From G965267425 sp965267425 (GTDB taxonomy: Bacteria > Bacteroidota > Bacteroidia > Flavobacteriales_E > Vicingaceae), in contig OZ253959.1 of NCBI GenBank assembly GCA_965267425.1, forward strand, positions 434,001 to 498,000: 64,000 nt of DNA, in the 5' to 3' direction. Each line of letters starts with the position of its first letter. The first letter of the stretch is position 1. The notes beneath the pieces are model-generated. The model worked only from the letters and a program-made list of their open reading frames with translations, had not been told where the DNA came from and searched no databases. Positions 9,767 to 17,844 of the stretch are shown here, in pieces. The translations under genes and the position numbers were made by a program.

Positions 9767-10480
9767 TTATTGTACCGGATTATTCGTCGTTAATCGAAAG
9801 CCTTCACCATGGACATTAATGATCTGAATTTGTGGGTCTAACTTGAGGTGTTTTCGCAATTTGGCTACATATACATCCATGCTCCGCGCATTGAAATAAT
9901 TATTGTCTCCCCAAATAACTTTAAGCGCAGTGTCACGCTGGACAGTTTTATTCATATTTGAACTCAACAAATTCAATAAGGCATTTTCTTTTGAGGTCAG
10001 TTTGTGAACGTCTTCTTTACATGTCAGGGTTCGATGATTGGCATCATAGATAAGGTTGCCTAAACTGATAACCGTTTCAACATCTCTTTCTTCATTGACC
10101 AAATGAGTGCGTCTCATTAATGCTTTTACACGAAGAAGTAATTCTTCCATGCTGAAAGGTTTGGTGATGTAATCATCAGCACCAGAACGAAATCCTTCCA
10201 ATGTATCTTCTTTCATGTTTTTTGCGGTCAGAAAAATGATGGGAATATGATTGTCAATGGATCGAATTTCTTTTGCCATGGTAAAGCCATCCATGACTGG
10301 CATCATCACATCCAACAAACACAAGTCATAGTTGTTTTCGCCATACTTTTTGATACCTTCCTCACCATTTCTGGCCAAATCAGTTTTGTAACCTCTGGCG
10401 TTCAGGTATTCACACAACAACGATCCCAGGTTTTCATCATCCTCAGTTAGTAATATTCGTATCTGATTTTCTTCACTCAT
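9767..10480 (-). CDS. OmpR-family response regulator
   Basis: A 237-residue cytoplasmic transcription factor. The receiver domain (about 1-125) has the acidic pair Asp14-Asp15, the phosphoacceptor Asp57 in LCLLDVMMPVMDG and the conserved Lys in YITKPFS. The C-terminal half is an OmpR/PhoB winged helix (LTSKENALLNLL, later SMDVYVAKLRKHL and IINVHGEGFRL). Its ATG overlaps the stop of the upstream histidine kinase gene by four bases (ATGA), a sign of translational coupling, so the kinase is almost certainly its partner. It resembles RprY-type regulators of Bacteroidota. Target genes are not known; the divergently transcribed secreted-protein gene beyond the kinase is a natural candidate. Confidence 0.93.
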   Translation of the reverse strand: MSEENQIRILLTEDDENLGSLLCEYLNARGYKTDLARNGEEGIKKYGENNYDLCLLDVMMPVMDGFTMAKEIRSIDNHIPIIFLTAKNMKEDTLEGFRSGADDYITKPFSMEELLLRVKALMRRTHLVNEERDVETVISLGNLIYDANHRTLTCKEDVHKLTSKENALLNLLSSNMNKTVQRDTALKVIWGDNNYFNARSMDVYVAKLRKHLKLDPQIQIINVHGEGFRLTTNNPVQ

Positions 10481-12075
10481 GATATGGTATTTTCGGTGAT
10501 GGGCAATTCAATTTCAAAACGACTACCATTTCCTGGACTACTGTCCATTCGAATCTGACCCTCATGTCTGGATACTATTTCCTGAACGTAATTCAGACCT
10601 AGTCCAAACCCTCTGACATCATGCACATTTCCTGTAGGCACGCGATAGAATTTTTCGAATATTTTTTTCTGGTTTTCTTTTGATATGCCAATGCCATTGT
10701 CTTCTACATATATGATCAACTTATTGTGCGAATTCGTAGTTCCTACTTTTATGATTGGATTTTCCTTGCTGTATTTTAACGCATTGTCCAACAAATTGTA
10801 CAGCGCATTTGTGATGTGAACTTTGTCAGCAAGAACAACATGATGAGGTGCATCCAATACATAAGTGATTTGAGCATTTTTTTCCTGGGCTTTGAGATCG
10901 AAACTTTTTCCTACCACATCAATAATTTCATGAATGTCTTCCTGACTTTTGTCCAGTTTAAATTCTCCTTTATCCCAAAGAGCACTTTTTAAAACGTTTT
11001 CTACCAACAACCCTAATCGTCTATTTTCCTGACGGATTTTTTCTATGAAATTGGAACGCATTCCTTTGCTCTTTTCCACTGCGCTATCTGTCAATGCTTC
11101 ACATGCCAATGAAATGGTAGAAATAGGTGTTTTTAATTCGTGTGTCATGTTATTGATAAAGTCATTTTTAATGACTGACAGTTTTTTCTGCTTAACAATC
11201 GTATTGATGGTGAACGAGAAGGCACCTATAATAATGAGTAGAAATAAGGTAGAAATGGTCAGTAGGCCCCACATACTACCCAACAAATACCCTTTTTGGT
11301 TTGGAAAATGAACACTTAAAAAATAAGTTTCTCCTAAGTAATCATTGGGGAATAGTTTTACTTTATAAGGAGTGGCATACAATTCTCCGAAATGTTCTTC
11401 CGAAGTGAGCGTATTGTAAGCACGTCCAAAATTGTCAAATACGCCGAATTCAAAATTGGCCAGAATTAAATTTGATCTGAGTTCGTCACGTAAAATAGAA
11501 TCTACGATATCCTTATCCACCCGTTGATTAATGTCCTTGAAAAAATGAAGGTCCATCATTTCTGAAATCATCTCCTCCCAAACATCCATGGAGTTCAGGG
11601 CACTTATTTGCATTAGACTGTCAGCTTCATTTTTCATCTTTTGAGTTGCCTCCAGCTTTGTGGTTGGATATCCTGATATGCCAAAATTCCATTCCGATTT
11701 ACCTGGACGGGAAGAACGTTGCCTCTTCCTTGGGCTGGCTAAGTTGTGATGTTCTTCAACAATTTCTATATGAACTCCACCATTCCCAACGGAATCAATA
11801 ATGATGCGCTTGGAACTGGTGCTTCTCCCCATTCGCCTTTTTTTGCGTAAAGCATCAATTTTCTTTGAAAGCAATTGCTCATTTTTAAGGTGGGATTTGA
11901 AATTCTGGTAGGCTTCAAACTTCTCAAGCTTGTACGCTGTGTTCCTGAGTGCACCAATCGCTTTGCGTTTGAATTCATCCTCTTTTAAAGCCACGGCGGA
12001 ATTAATCCAGTACACCTGGATAGCTGTTAAGCCAAGCAGGGCAATGGAAATCACCAGAATTAAATAACGAATCAT
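10477..12075 (-). CDS. Sensor histidine kinase, partner of the OmpR-type regulator
   Basis: A membrane sensor kinase of 532 residues from the ATG at 12075; a GTG at 12087 would add four residues. TM1 covers about residues 3-25. A long periplasmic domain of some 240 residues, with a basic, low-complexity stretch near 75-130, is followed by TM2 near 268-292. The HisKA motif NNMTHELKTPIS holds the phospho-His at about 312. The ATPase domain shows N-box LYNLLDNALKYS, G1 VEDNGIGIS and G2 GFGLGLNYV. The kinase phosphorylates the regulator whose start overlaps its stop. The periplasmic domain matched no sensor family I recognise, so the signal is unknown. Confidence 0.92.
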   Translation of the reverse strand: MIRYLILVISIALLGLTAIQVYWINSAVALKEDEFKRKAIGALRNTAYKLEKFEAYQNFKSHLKNEQLLSKKIDALRKKRRMGRSTSSKRIIIDSVGNGGVHIEIVEEHHNLASPRKRQRSSRPGKSEWNFGISGYPTTKLEATQKMKNEADSLMQISALNSMDVWEEMISEMMDLHFFKDINQRVDKDIVDSILRDELRSNLILANFEFGVFDNFGRAYNTLTSEEHFGELYATPYKVKLFPNDYLGETYFLSVHFPNQKGYLLGSMWGLLTISTLFLLIIIGAFSFTINTIVKQKKLSVIKNDFINNMTHELKTPISTISLACEALTDSAVEKSKGMRSNFIEKIRQENRRLGLLVENVLKSALWDKGEFKLDKSQEDIHEIIDVVGKSFDLKAQEKNAQITYVLDAPHHVVLADKVHITNALYNLLDNALKYSKENPIIKVGTTNSHNKLIIYVEDNGIGISKENQKKIFEKFYRVPTGNVHDVRGFGLGLNYVQEIVSRHEGQIRMDSSPGNGSRFEIELPITENTIS

Positions 12076-12184
12076 TCGATTGTTCACAATTCAAAGTTAT
12101 TTGCTTTCCCTTAGAGCAATGCGCCCTTTAACATTTTTTAACTTTTATTAACGGCAATTAATAGGGCAACCATTTCTGGCCATT

Positions 12185-12192
12185 TATATTTG
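12185..12192 (+). promoter_or_regulatory. Candidate -7 element for the acidic T9SS protein gene
   Basis: TATATTTG matches the Bacteroidota -7 consensus TAnnTTTG exactly and lies 22 bases before the ATG at 12215. No clear -33 TTG is found at the usual distance. It faces away from the kinase gene and shares a 127-bp divergent spacer with it. Confidence 0.4.
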
Positions 12193-12214
12193 TTTGAAAT
12201 CAATTTTCCACGAC

Positions 12215-13063
12215 ATGAAAAGAACAATTCTACCTTTTGCAATTATGGCAGTCACATTTATTTCCATATGGCCTGCATACTTAATTGCACAATCCGAAAA
12301 AACCGAAGAATACAAAATTCAACACATCACCATTGTAAATGGAGACACAGTATTACATGATGAATATGTAACTGATGATGCAGAAGAAGCAAAAAGAATG
12401 CAGAAGAAGAGAAAAGCCATTTTGTTGGATGCTGAAGACATGGAAGATATTGATGTGGACATTGACATTGACGTGGATTCTATTGTGAATGCAGTGTTTG
12501 AAGATTTGGATTTGGAAGAACTGAAAATTGAACTTCAGGCAACACAAAATAAAAAAGGTAACAAAACGCATTCAAGAATATATATTCATTCAGATGATCA
12601 TGACGGAGTGAAAGGTGAGACACATGACATTGTCATTAAGTCCATTTCTTGTGAAGCTGATGGCAAAGGGAAAAATAAAAAGGTCATTGTAATTGATGCG
12701 GATAGCGAAATGACGACCATATCCTCAACTGAGGACGGAGAAACTACTGAAATTATTACACGTTCCGGAAAAGATGGAGAAGAGAATGTCATTGTTAAAG
12801 GCATTGCCTCAAACAAAGGCCTTTTGAATGTATACCCAAATCCTTCTGATGGAATGGTAAAAATGAATTTCCAAGTGGAAAAAGGAGAAAAAGTTGACGT
12901 TAAAGTATTGGATTTAAAAGGAAATACTGTTTTCGAAAGGACATATAAAGAAGCTGGCAACTATACAGAAGAAATTAATCTGGAAGATCAGCCAAAAGGT
13001 ATTTACATGTTTAACCTGAGTAAAAAAGGTTATACAGAGAGTAAGAAGATTGTGGTGGATTAG
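12215..13063 (+). CDS. Acidic secreted protein with T9SS type A sorting domain
   Basis: A 282-residue protein from the ATG at 12215 (MKRTILPFAIMAVTFISIWP, signal peptide); an upstream TTG is less likely. The mature N-terminal part has an acidic stretch around residues 75-95 with alternating Asp (DMEDIDVDIDIDVDSI) and further acidic segments, which could bind divalent cations. The final 80 residues form a T9SS sorting domain: LLNVYPNPSDGMVKMNF, then VKVLDLKGNTVFERTY, then PKGIYMFNLSKKG. No enzymatic domain was recognised. It is divergent from the histidine kinase/response regulator pair and may be part of their regulon. A strong terminator follows at 13099-13145. Confidence 0.8.
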   Translation: MKRTILPFAIMAVTFISIWPAYLIAQSEKTEEYKIQHITIVNGDTVLHDEYVTDDAEEAKRMQKKRKAILLDAEDMEDIDVDIDIDVDSIVNAVFEDLDLEELKIELQATQNKKGNKTHSRIYIHSDDHDGVKGETHDIVIKSISCEADGKGKNKKVIVIDADSEMTTISSTEDGETTEIITRSGKDGEENVIVKGIASNKGLLNVYPNPSDGMVKMNFQVEKGEKVDVKVLDLKGNTVFERTYKEAGNYTEEINLEDQPKGIYMFNLSKKGYTESKKIVVD

Positions 13064-13098
13064 TGGGTTCGTATTGACAATCAACGTGAATTTAGGGG

Positions 13099-13145
13099 AA
13101 ACGGCCCTGATTGATGGCATAATCATTCAGGGTCGTTTTATTTTT
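13099..13145 (+). terminator. Intrinsic terminator after the acidic T9SS gene
   Basis: The stem AAACGGCCCTGA (13099-13110) pairs with TCAGGGTCGTTT (13127-13138) with one mismatch, followed by TTATTTTT. It separates the secreted-protein gene from the aldehyde dehydrogenase. Confidence 0.8.
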
Positions 13146-13161
13146 GGGGAACAAAAAATTC

Positions 13162-13169
13162 TACTTTTG
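13162..13169 (+). promoter_or_regulatory. -7 promoter element very close to the aldehyde dehydrogenase start
   Basis: TACTTTTG matches TAnnTTTG exactly and ends only four bases before the ATG at 13174. With the usual spacing the transcript would begin at or next to the start codon, giving a leaderless or nearly leaderless mRNA. No TTG lies at the standard -33 distance. Confidence 0.45.
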
Positions 13170-13173
13170 TTTC

Positions 13174-14616
13174 ATGGAAAAAATCGGGAATTATATTGAT
13201 GGAAAGATCGTTCCACCTGTCAAGGGAAATTACATTGACAACTTTGAACCAGCCACCGGAAAAGTGTATTCACTCATTCCCGATTCTGATGGTGATGATA
13301 TAGATGCTGCTGTCAAAGCTGCAAAAAAAGCTTTTCCCAGTTGGTCAGTTACCAGCAAAGAAGAACGTTCAAAAATCATGAGAAAAATTGCTGAATTGAT
13401 TGAAAGCAATTTGGATCGACTGGCACAAGCTGAGTCAAAAGACAACGGAAAACCGGTTTGGTTAGCCAAGAAAGTAGATATACCCAGGGCCTCTCATAAT
13501 TTTGATTTTTTTGCTACTTCCATCATCCATTTTGCTTCGGAGTCTCATGCAATGGAGGATAAAGCGCTGAACTATACGCTACGCGGCCCAGTGGGTGTGG
13601 CGGGATGCATTTCTCCATGGAATCTGCCATTGTATTTATTCACCTGGAAGATATGTCCAGCATTGGCAGCTGGAAATTGTGTGGTAGCGAAACCCTCTGA
13701 AATCACGCCCATGACTGCTTATCTGTTGTCAGAATTGTGTATTGAAGCAGGATTGCCTGCCGGCGTGCTCAATATTGTGCATGGCTTAGGTCAAAAAGTA
13801 GGATCAGCCATGACTACGCATCCTGATATTCCACTCATCTCATTTACAGGAGGTACAAAAACGGGCGAAGAAATTGCCCGCGTTGCCGCACCCATGTTCA
13901 AGAAATTATCATTGGAATTGGGGGGTAAAAATCCCAATATCATATTTGACGATTGTGATTTAGACAATGCCGTGGCCACTACCGTAAATTCATCTTTTTC
14001 TAATCAAGGACAGATTTGTTTATGTGGCTCTCGAATATTTGTGCAAAAAGGTATTTATGAAACGTTCAAAAAACGTTTTGTTGAAGAAGTTTCAAAGATG
14101 AAAGTCGGGGATCCACAAGAAGAGGGTAGTCGATTGGGTGCAGTTGTTTCTCAAGCACATATGGAAAAAGTGCTTTCATATATTGATTTAGCAAAAGAAG
14201 AAGGTGGAACTGTGTTAACTGGTGGAGAACAAATCAAAGGAGAAGGTAGATGTGAAGAGGGTTGGTTTATTCAACCTACCATAATTGAAGGATTGAGCTA
14301 CGATTGCCGCACCAATATGGAAGAGATATTTGGTCCGGTGGTCACCATTATGCCATTTGAAACAGAAGAGGAGGCGTTAATGTATGCCAATGCGACCACA
14401 TATGGATTGGCATCCATTGTTTGGACCAACAACCTAAATCGTGCGCATAGAGTAGCTTCGAAATTGCATGCAGGAATTGTTTGGATCAATTGTTGGCTGC
14501 TTCGTGACTTGAGAACACCATTTGGAGGGGTCAAAAATTCAGGGGTTGGTCGAGAAGGAGGATTTGAAGCTTTGCACTTTTTTACAGAACCTAAAAACGT
14601 CTGTATCAAATTTTAG
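13174..14616 (+). CDS. Aldehyde dehydrogenase, 2-aminomuconate-semialdehyde dehydrogenase-like
   Basis: A cytoplasmic NAD(P)-dependent aldehyde dehydrogenase of 480 residues, the normal family length. The ATG at 13174 (MEKIGNYIDGKIV) is taken as the start. Catalytic features are present: Asn150 in SPWNLPL, Glu248 in LELGGKNP and the nucleophile Cys282 in NQGQICLCGSR. The ICLC variant around the nucleophile and the ending RDLRTPFGGVKNSGVGREGG resemble ALDH8A1/2-hydroxymuconic semialdehyde dehydrogenases, which act in kynurenine and aromatic-ring degradation. Other kynurenine-pathway genes are not in the window, so the substrate is inferred from family resemblance. It has its own promoter and is convergent with a small unknown gene 1 bp downstream. 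Confidence 0.88.
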   Translation: MEKIGNYIDGKIVPPVKGNYIDNFEPATGKVYSLIPDSDGDDIDAAVKAAKKAFPSWSVTSKEERSKIMRKIAELIESNLDRLAQAESKDNGKPVWLAKKVDIPRASHNFDFFATSIIHFASESHAMEDKALNYTLRGPVGVAGCISPWNLPLYLFTWKICPALAAGNCVVAKPSEITPMTAYLLSELCIEAGLPAGVLNIVHGLGQKVGSAMTTHPDIPLISFTGGTKTGEEIARVAAPMFKKLSLELGGKNPNIIFDDCDLDNAVATTVNSSFSNQGQICLCGSRIFVQKGIYETFKKRFVEEVSKMKVGDPQEEGSRLGAVVSQAHMEKVLSYIDLAKEEGGTVLTGGEQIKGEGRCEEGWFIQPTIIEGLSYDCRTNMEEIFGPVVTIMPFETEEEALMYANATTYGLASIVWTNNLNRAHRVASKLHAGIVWINCWLLRDLRTPFGGVKNSGVGREGGFEALHFFTEPKNVCIKF

Positions 14617-14617
14617 A

Positions 14618-14884
14618 CTAGCAGTACTCTTCCTTTAAGAACTCTTCATAAGGACTCAAGTTTGCCATGACCTGCAATTGTTGAAAATTTTTGTGGAAAG
14701 CATTTTCGTTTCGGCAGTCATTTAAAACTTTCAATCGATAACGTTCAAAATTTCGGATGGCCAATCGTTGACGCGGGGTAATGTCTTCTTTGTTGAACTC
14801 TAAATCTCGTAGGTCGTTAATGCTAATTGATCCTCCAATCGTATGCTTGCTAATGAATTTGGAAAGATCTTTATTTTCTGACAT
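14618..14884 (-). CDS. Small conserved-looking protein of unknown function
   Basis: An 88-residue protein from the ATG at 14884 (MSENKDLSKFISKHTIGGSI); a GTG six bases upstream is the alternative start. It is soluble, probably helical and charged, with a central segment ITPRQRLAIRNFERYRLK and an acidic end EEFLKEEYC. No signal peptide, membrane segment or known motif is visible. It converges on the aldehyde dehydrogenase, with only one base between the stops, and is divergent from the nitronate monooxygenase-like gene. I do not recognise a family. Confidence 0.6.
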   Translation of the reverse strand: MSENKDLSKFISKHTIGGSISINDLRDLEFNKEDITPRQRLAIRNFERYRLKVLNDCRNENAFHKNFQQLQVMANLSPYEEFLKEEYC

Positions 14885-14997
14885 GACCACGGACTTAGAA
14901 TATACATAGTTACGTAATTTAGAGGTAATTGTTACGTATTTTTAGTAAATAAAACGTGATTAAAAATGTTGGTCAAACGGAAATTATTGAAAGTAAG

Positions 14998-15960
14998 ATG
15001 GTTGGAATAAAAGAGCAACTTAATTTGGATTGGCCGGTGATTATGGCTCCCATGTTTTTGGTTTCGAATGAAGCAATGGTAGTGGCAGCTATGCAAGAAG
15101 GAATAGCCGCTGCCATACCATCTCTGAACTTCAGGACAACACAAGAATTGAGAGATACCATTCGTTCGATTCGGGAAAAAACTACCAAAGGAGCCTTAGG
15201 TATTAATCTAATTGTCAATAAATCCAACGTTAAATTGTCGTCTCATTTGGAGACATGTGTTGAAGAAAAGGTGGACTTCTTCATTACTTCTTTGGGCAGT
15301 CCGAAAAAGGTAATTGAAAAGGCTCATGCCCAAGGGATCAAAGTGTATTGTGATGTGGTTGATCTCAAATATGCACTCAAAGTGCAAGAGTTAGGCGCGG
15401 ATGGAGTAATCGCAGTGAACAATCAAGCCGGTGGTCATGCCGGGCCTCAAAACGTAGAGGAGTTGATTAAAGAATTAACCAATGGATTGTCCATTCCGGT
15501 GATTTCTGCCGGAGGAATTGGCACGTCCGAAGGATTGAAACAAGTACTGGAATTTGGCGCCGATGCAGCAAGTATTGGAACCGTATTTATAGCTACTGAG
15601 GAGGCACCTGTATCTGCTGAATATAAAAACGCCATCATCTCTTATGGAGCCAATGATATTGTCATGACCACCAAATTGTCAGGAACACCTTGTACGGTTA
15701 TCAATACCCCATATGTTCAGGAAACGGGAACCAAACAGAATGTATTGGAACGAATCCTAAACAGCAACAAACGATTGAAAAAGATAGCAAAGATGATCAC
15801 CTTCGTGAAAGGAATGGGCGCTTTGCGCAAAGCTGCGTTTAGCAATACGTACAAAACAGTTTGGTGTGCGGGACCTTCCATTCAATATGTCCATGAAATC
15901 CGTTCCGTTAAACAGGTCATTGAAGACTTGCTGAAAGATCTAAAACCACAAAAGGGGTAA
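14998..15960 (+). CDS. Nitronate monooxygenase-like FMN enzyme
   Basis: A 320-residue TIM-barrel flavoprotein of the 2-nitropropane dioxygenase/nitronate monooxygenase family. The ATG at 14998 (MVGIKEQLNLDWPVIMAPMF) is preferred to the GTG at 14956 because the conserved family N-terminus begins there. Visible motifs are PVIMAPMFLVSNEAM at the N-terminus, NNQAGGHAG with the candidate catalytic His, and the phosphate-binding VISAGGIGTSEGLKQVL followed by GADAASIGTVFIATEE. The family oxidises alkyl nitronates, but many members have unknown substrates. Its stop overlaps the next start by one base (TAATG), so it is probably translated together with the DnaQ/GIY-YIG gene. Confidence 0.85.
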   Translation: MVGIKEQLNLDWPVIMAPMFLVSNEAMVVAAMQEGIAAAIPSLNFRTTQELRDTIRSIREKTTKGALGINLIVNKSNVKLSSHLETCVEEKVDFFITSLGSPKKVIEKAHAQGIKVYCDVVDLKYALKVQELGADGVIAVNNQAGGHAGPQNVEELIKELTNGLSIPVISAGGIGTSEGLKQVLEFGADAASIGTVFIATEEAPVSAEYKNAIISYGANDIVMTTKLSGTPCTVINTPYVQETGTKQNVLERILNSNKRLKKIAKMITFVKGMGALRKAAFSNTYKTVWCAGPSIQYVHEIRSVKQVIEDLLKDLKPQKG

Positions 15961-17330
15961 TGTACGCAATTGTTGATCTTGAAACTACGGGAGGCAAACC
16001 CGGTGAGCATCGCATCACTGAATTTGCATGTTATGTTTACGATGGGGAAGAAGTAGTTGACGAATTCAGCACATTGATTAATCCTGAACGGAAAATTCCC
16101 TATCAGATAACGCGGATTACAGGAATTGACGATAAAATGGTGCGCACAGCACCCAAATTTTACGAAGTAGCGAGACGCATTTTTGAAATTACCGATGGAA
16201 AGATCTTTGTGGCACACAATGTCAACTTTGATTACGGCTTTTTGAAATATGAATTTGAAAGTTTAGGAGGTACGTTTTTGCGTAAGAAGCTTTGTACTGC
16301 CAATTACAGTCGAAAAATTCTTCCTGGGAAAAGGTCTTATTCACTTGGTGCATTGTGCAAAGAATTTGGCATTGAAATTCGCAACAGACATAGAGCAGCC
16401 GGCGATGCAGAAGCTACGGTGAAATTACTCAAATTGCTTCTGGGAGTTGAATCCATGAAAAGTGTTGATTTGTTTTCTGATCAACATTTACGTCAAATCA
16501 ATGGTGTTTCTCAACTCGAAATAATCAATCAACTACCGAATACTACAGGGGTATATTATTTTCATGATGCCAATGACGAATTGATTTACATAGGGAAAAG
16601 CAAAAATATTCGCAGTAGGGTGCTCTCGCATTTTGCCACCAACCTGACTACCAAATCCAGGGAAATGAAGCAACGCATTTCCAACATCAATTTCGAAGAA
16701 TGTGGAAGTGAGTTGATTGCCTTGCTGAAAGAATCCCAGGAAATTAAAAATCATCAACCATTGTTCAACAGAGCTCAACGTCGAAAGAGTTTTACCTATG
16801 GGTTATTTGTCAAGCAAAATGAAGAAGGGTATGATGAATTGAAATTAGACAAACTAAAGAAGAACGATATTCCATTGACATCGTTTACCACCAAAATGGC
16901 GGGCCGTGATTTTCTTCATGCAACGGTAGAAAAATTTGGACTATGCCAGAAATTGTGTGGGTTATACCCTGCAGAAACGTCATGCTTTCATTACAATATT
17001 GGACTCTGTGGAGGAGCGTGCATAGGCAAAGAGACGGCTGAGGAATACAATGCAAAAGTCCATGAGGCGGTTGCTCATTTGCAATTTCTTCATGAGAGTT
17101 TCGTGTTGATTGATACCGGCAGAAATGAACATGAATCTTCTGTGGTAATGGTGGAAAATGGAAGGTATTTGGGATATGGTTATTTGGACGATTCGGTTAC
17201 GGTGGAATCACCGGAGGAGTTTAAAGAATTCATTACCCACTATGATGACAACCGGGATGTGAGACAAATCATTAAAAGTTTTTTGGATAGAAACGCGGTC
17301 AAAAAGATTATACCATTTCAGCTTGATTGA
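15960..17330 (+). CDS. DnaQ-type 3'-5' exonuclease fused to a UvrC-like GIY-YIG nuclease
   Basis: A 456-residue two-domain nuclease. Residues 1-165 form a DEDDh exonuclease: VDLETTG with Asp6 and Glu8, AHNVNFDYGF near 85-94 and HRAAGDAEAT near 144-153. Residues of about 190-280 form a GIY-YIG domain (TGVYYFHD at 196-203, LIYIGKSKNIRSR at 208-220). Further on is a cysteine cluster (CFHYNIGLCGGACIG) like the one after the nuclease domain of UvrC and Cho. The protein presumably nicks or trims damaged DNA; the exact role is inferred from the domains. It overlaps the upstream gene by one base and the convergent downstream gene by 23 bases. UvrB-binding and helix-hairpin-helix parts of full UvrC were not seen. 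Confidence 0.88.
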   Translation: MYAIVDLETTGGKPGEHRITEFACYVYDGEEVVDEFSTLINPERKIPYQITRITGIDDKMVRTAPKFYEVARRIFEITDGKIFVAHNVNFDYGFLKYEFESLGGTFLRKKLCTANYSRKILPGKRSYSLGALCKEFGIEIRNRHRAAGDAEATVKLLKLLLGVESMKSVDLFSDQHLRQINGVSQLEIINQLPNTTGVYYFHDANDELIYIGKSKNIRSRVLSHFATNLTTKSREMKQRISNINFEECGSELIALLKESQEIKNHQPLFNRAQRRKSFTYGLFVKQNEEGYDELKLDKLKKNDIPLTSFTTKMAGRDFLHATVEKFGLCQKLCGLYPAETSCFHYNIGLCGGACIGKETAEEYNAKVHEAVAHLQFLHESFVLIDTGRNEHESSVVMVENGRYLGYGYLDDSVTVESPEEFKEFITHYDDNRDVRQIIKSFLDRNAVKKIIPFQLD

Positions 17331-17685
17331 TCATCCATTGTTCTCCTTCTTCAATGGAATGAAAGAATGCAAAACGAACAGGGCCTTTATTTTTGGCAAC
17401 CATTTTTTCCAACTTTGAGATGCTCAGAAAATCTTTGGGAATGACCAGTGCCACATATTGCACATGTGCTTTCAAAGCACGTGGATAACAAATTTTTCTA
17501 AACCATTGAAGACTTAAAGTGAACATCACCTGCAATCCTCTGGTGTCGACAATAATTCTCTGAAGATGTTGATTTTCAAGGTAGTAAATAAGCTGCATCA
17601 CTTTGCGTTGGATGTAATCGTTGTTAGGTTTCCCCTCAAACCGAACAACAACGGCTTTGCATTTTTGGCTGATGGTAAGTGACAT
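17308..17685 (-). CDS. Small STAS/SpoIIAA-like protein, function unknown
   Basis: A 125-residue cytoplasmic protein. The alternating strand/helix pattern (KAVVVRFEG, then a helix, then RIIVDTRGLQ, later YVALVIPKDF and VRFAFFHSIEEG) resembles the SpoIIAA/STAS-like fold often seen in small Bacteroidota proteins. No catalytic residue is evident. The gene overlaps the 3' end of the nuclease fusion gene by 23 bases on the opposite strand, so the two transcripts converge. The fold suggestion comes from pattern only. Confidence 0.6.
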   Translation of the reverse strand: MSLTISQKCKAVVVRFEGKPNNDYIQRKVMQLIYYLENQHLQRIIVDTRGLQVMFTLSLQWFRKICYPRALKAHVQYVALVIPKDFLSISKLEKMVAKNKGPVRFAFFHSIEEGEQWMINQAEMV

Positions 17686-17803
17686 GGTAGCTATTAACGT
17701 CTAACAATTTAAGCATTTTTTACGAAAGTGTTGGTAAAAAGATATTTTGCCCAAATCGTAAAATATAAATGTAATATGCAGGATGAAAAGGGAATTTATT
17801 CTC

Positions 17804-17811
17804 TATTTTTG
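17804..17811 (+). promoter_or_regulatory. Candidate -7 element before the outer membrane protein gene
   Basis: TATTTTTG fits TAnnTTTG and lies 33 bases before the TTG proposed as start. A -33 TTG is not obvious. Confidence 0.35.
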
Positions 17812-17844
17812 GCCGCGGAAAAAGATAAGGGCTAACCAAACGTC

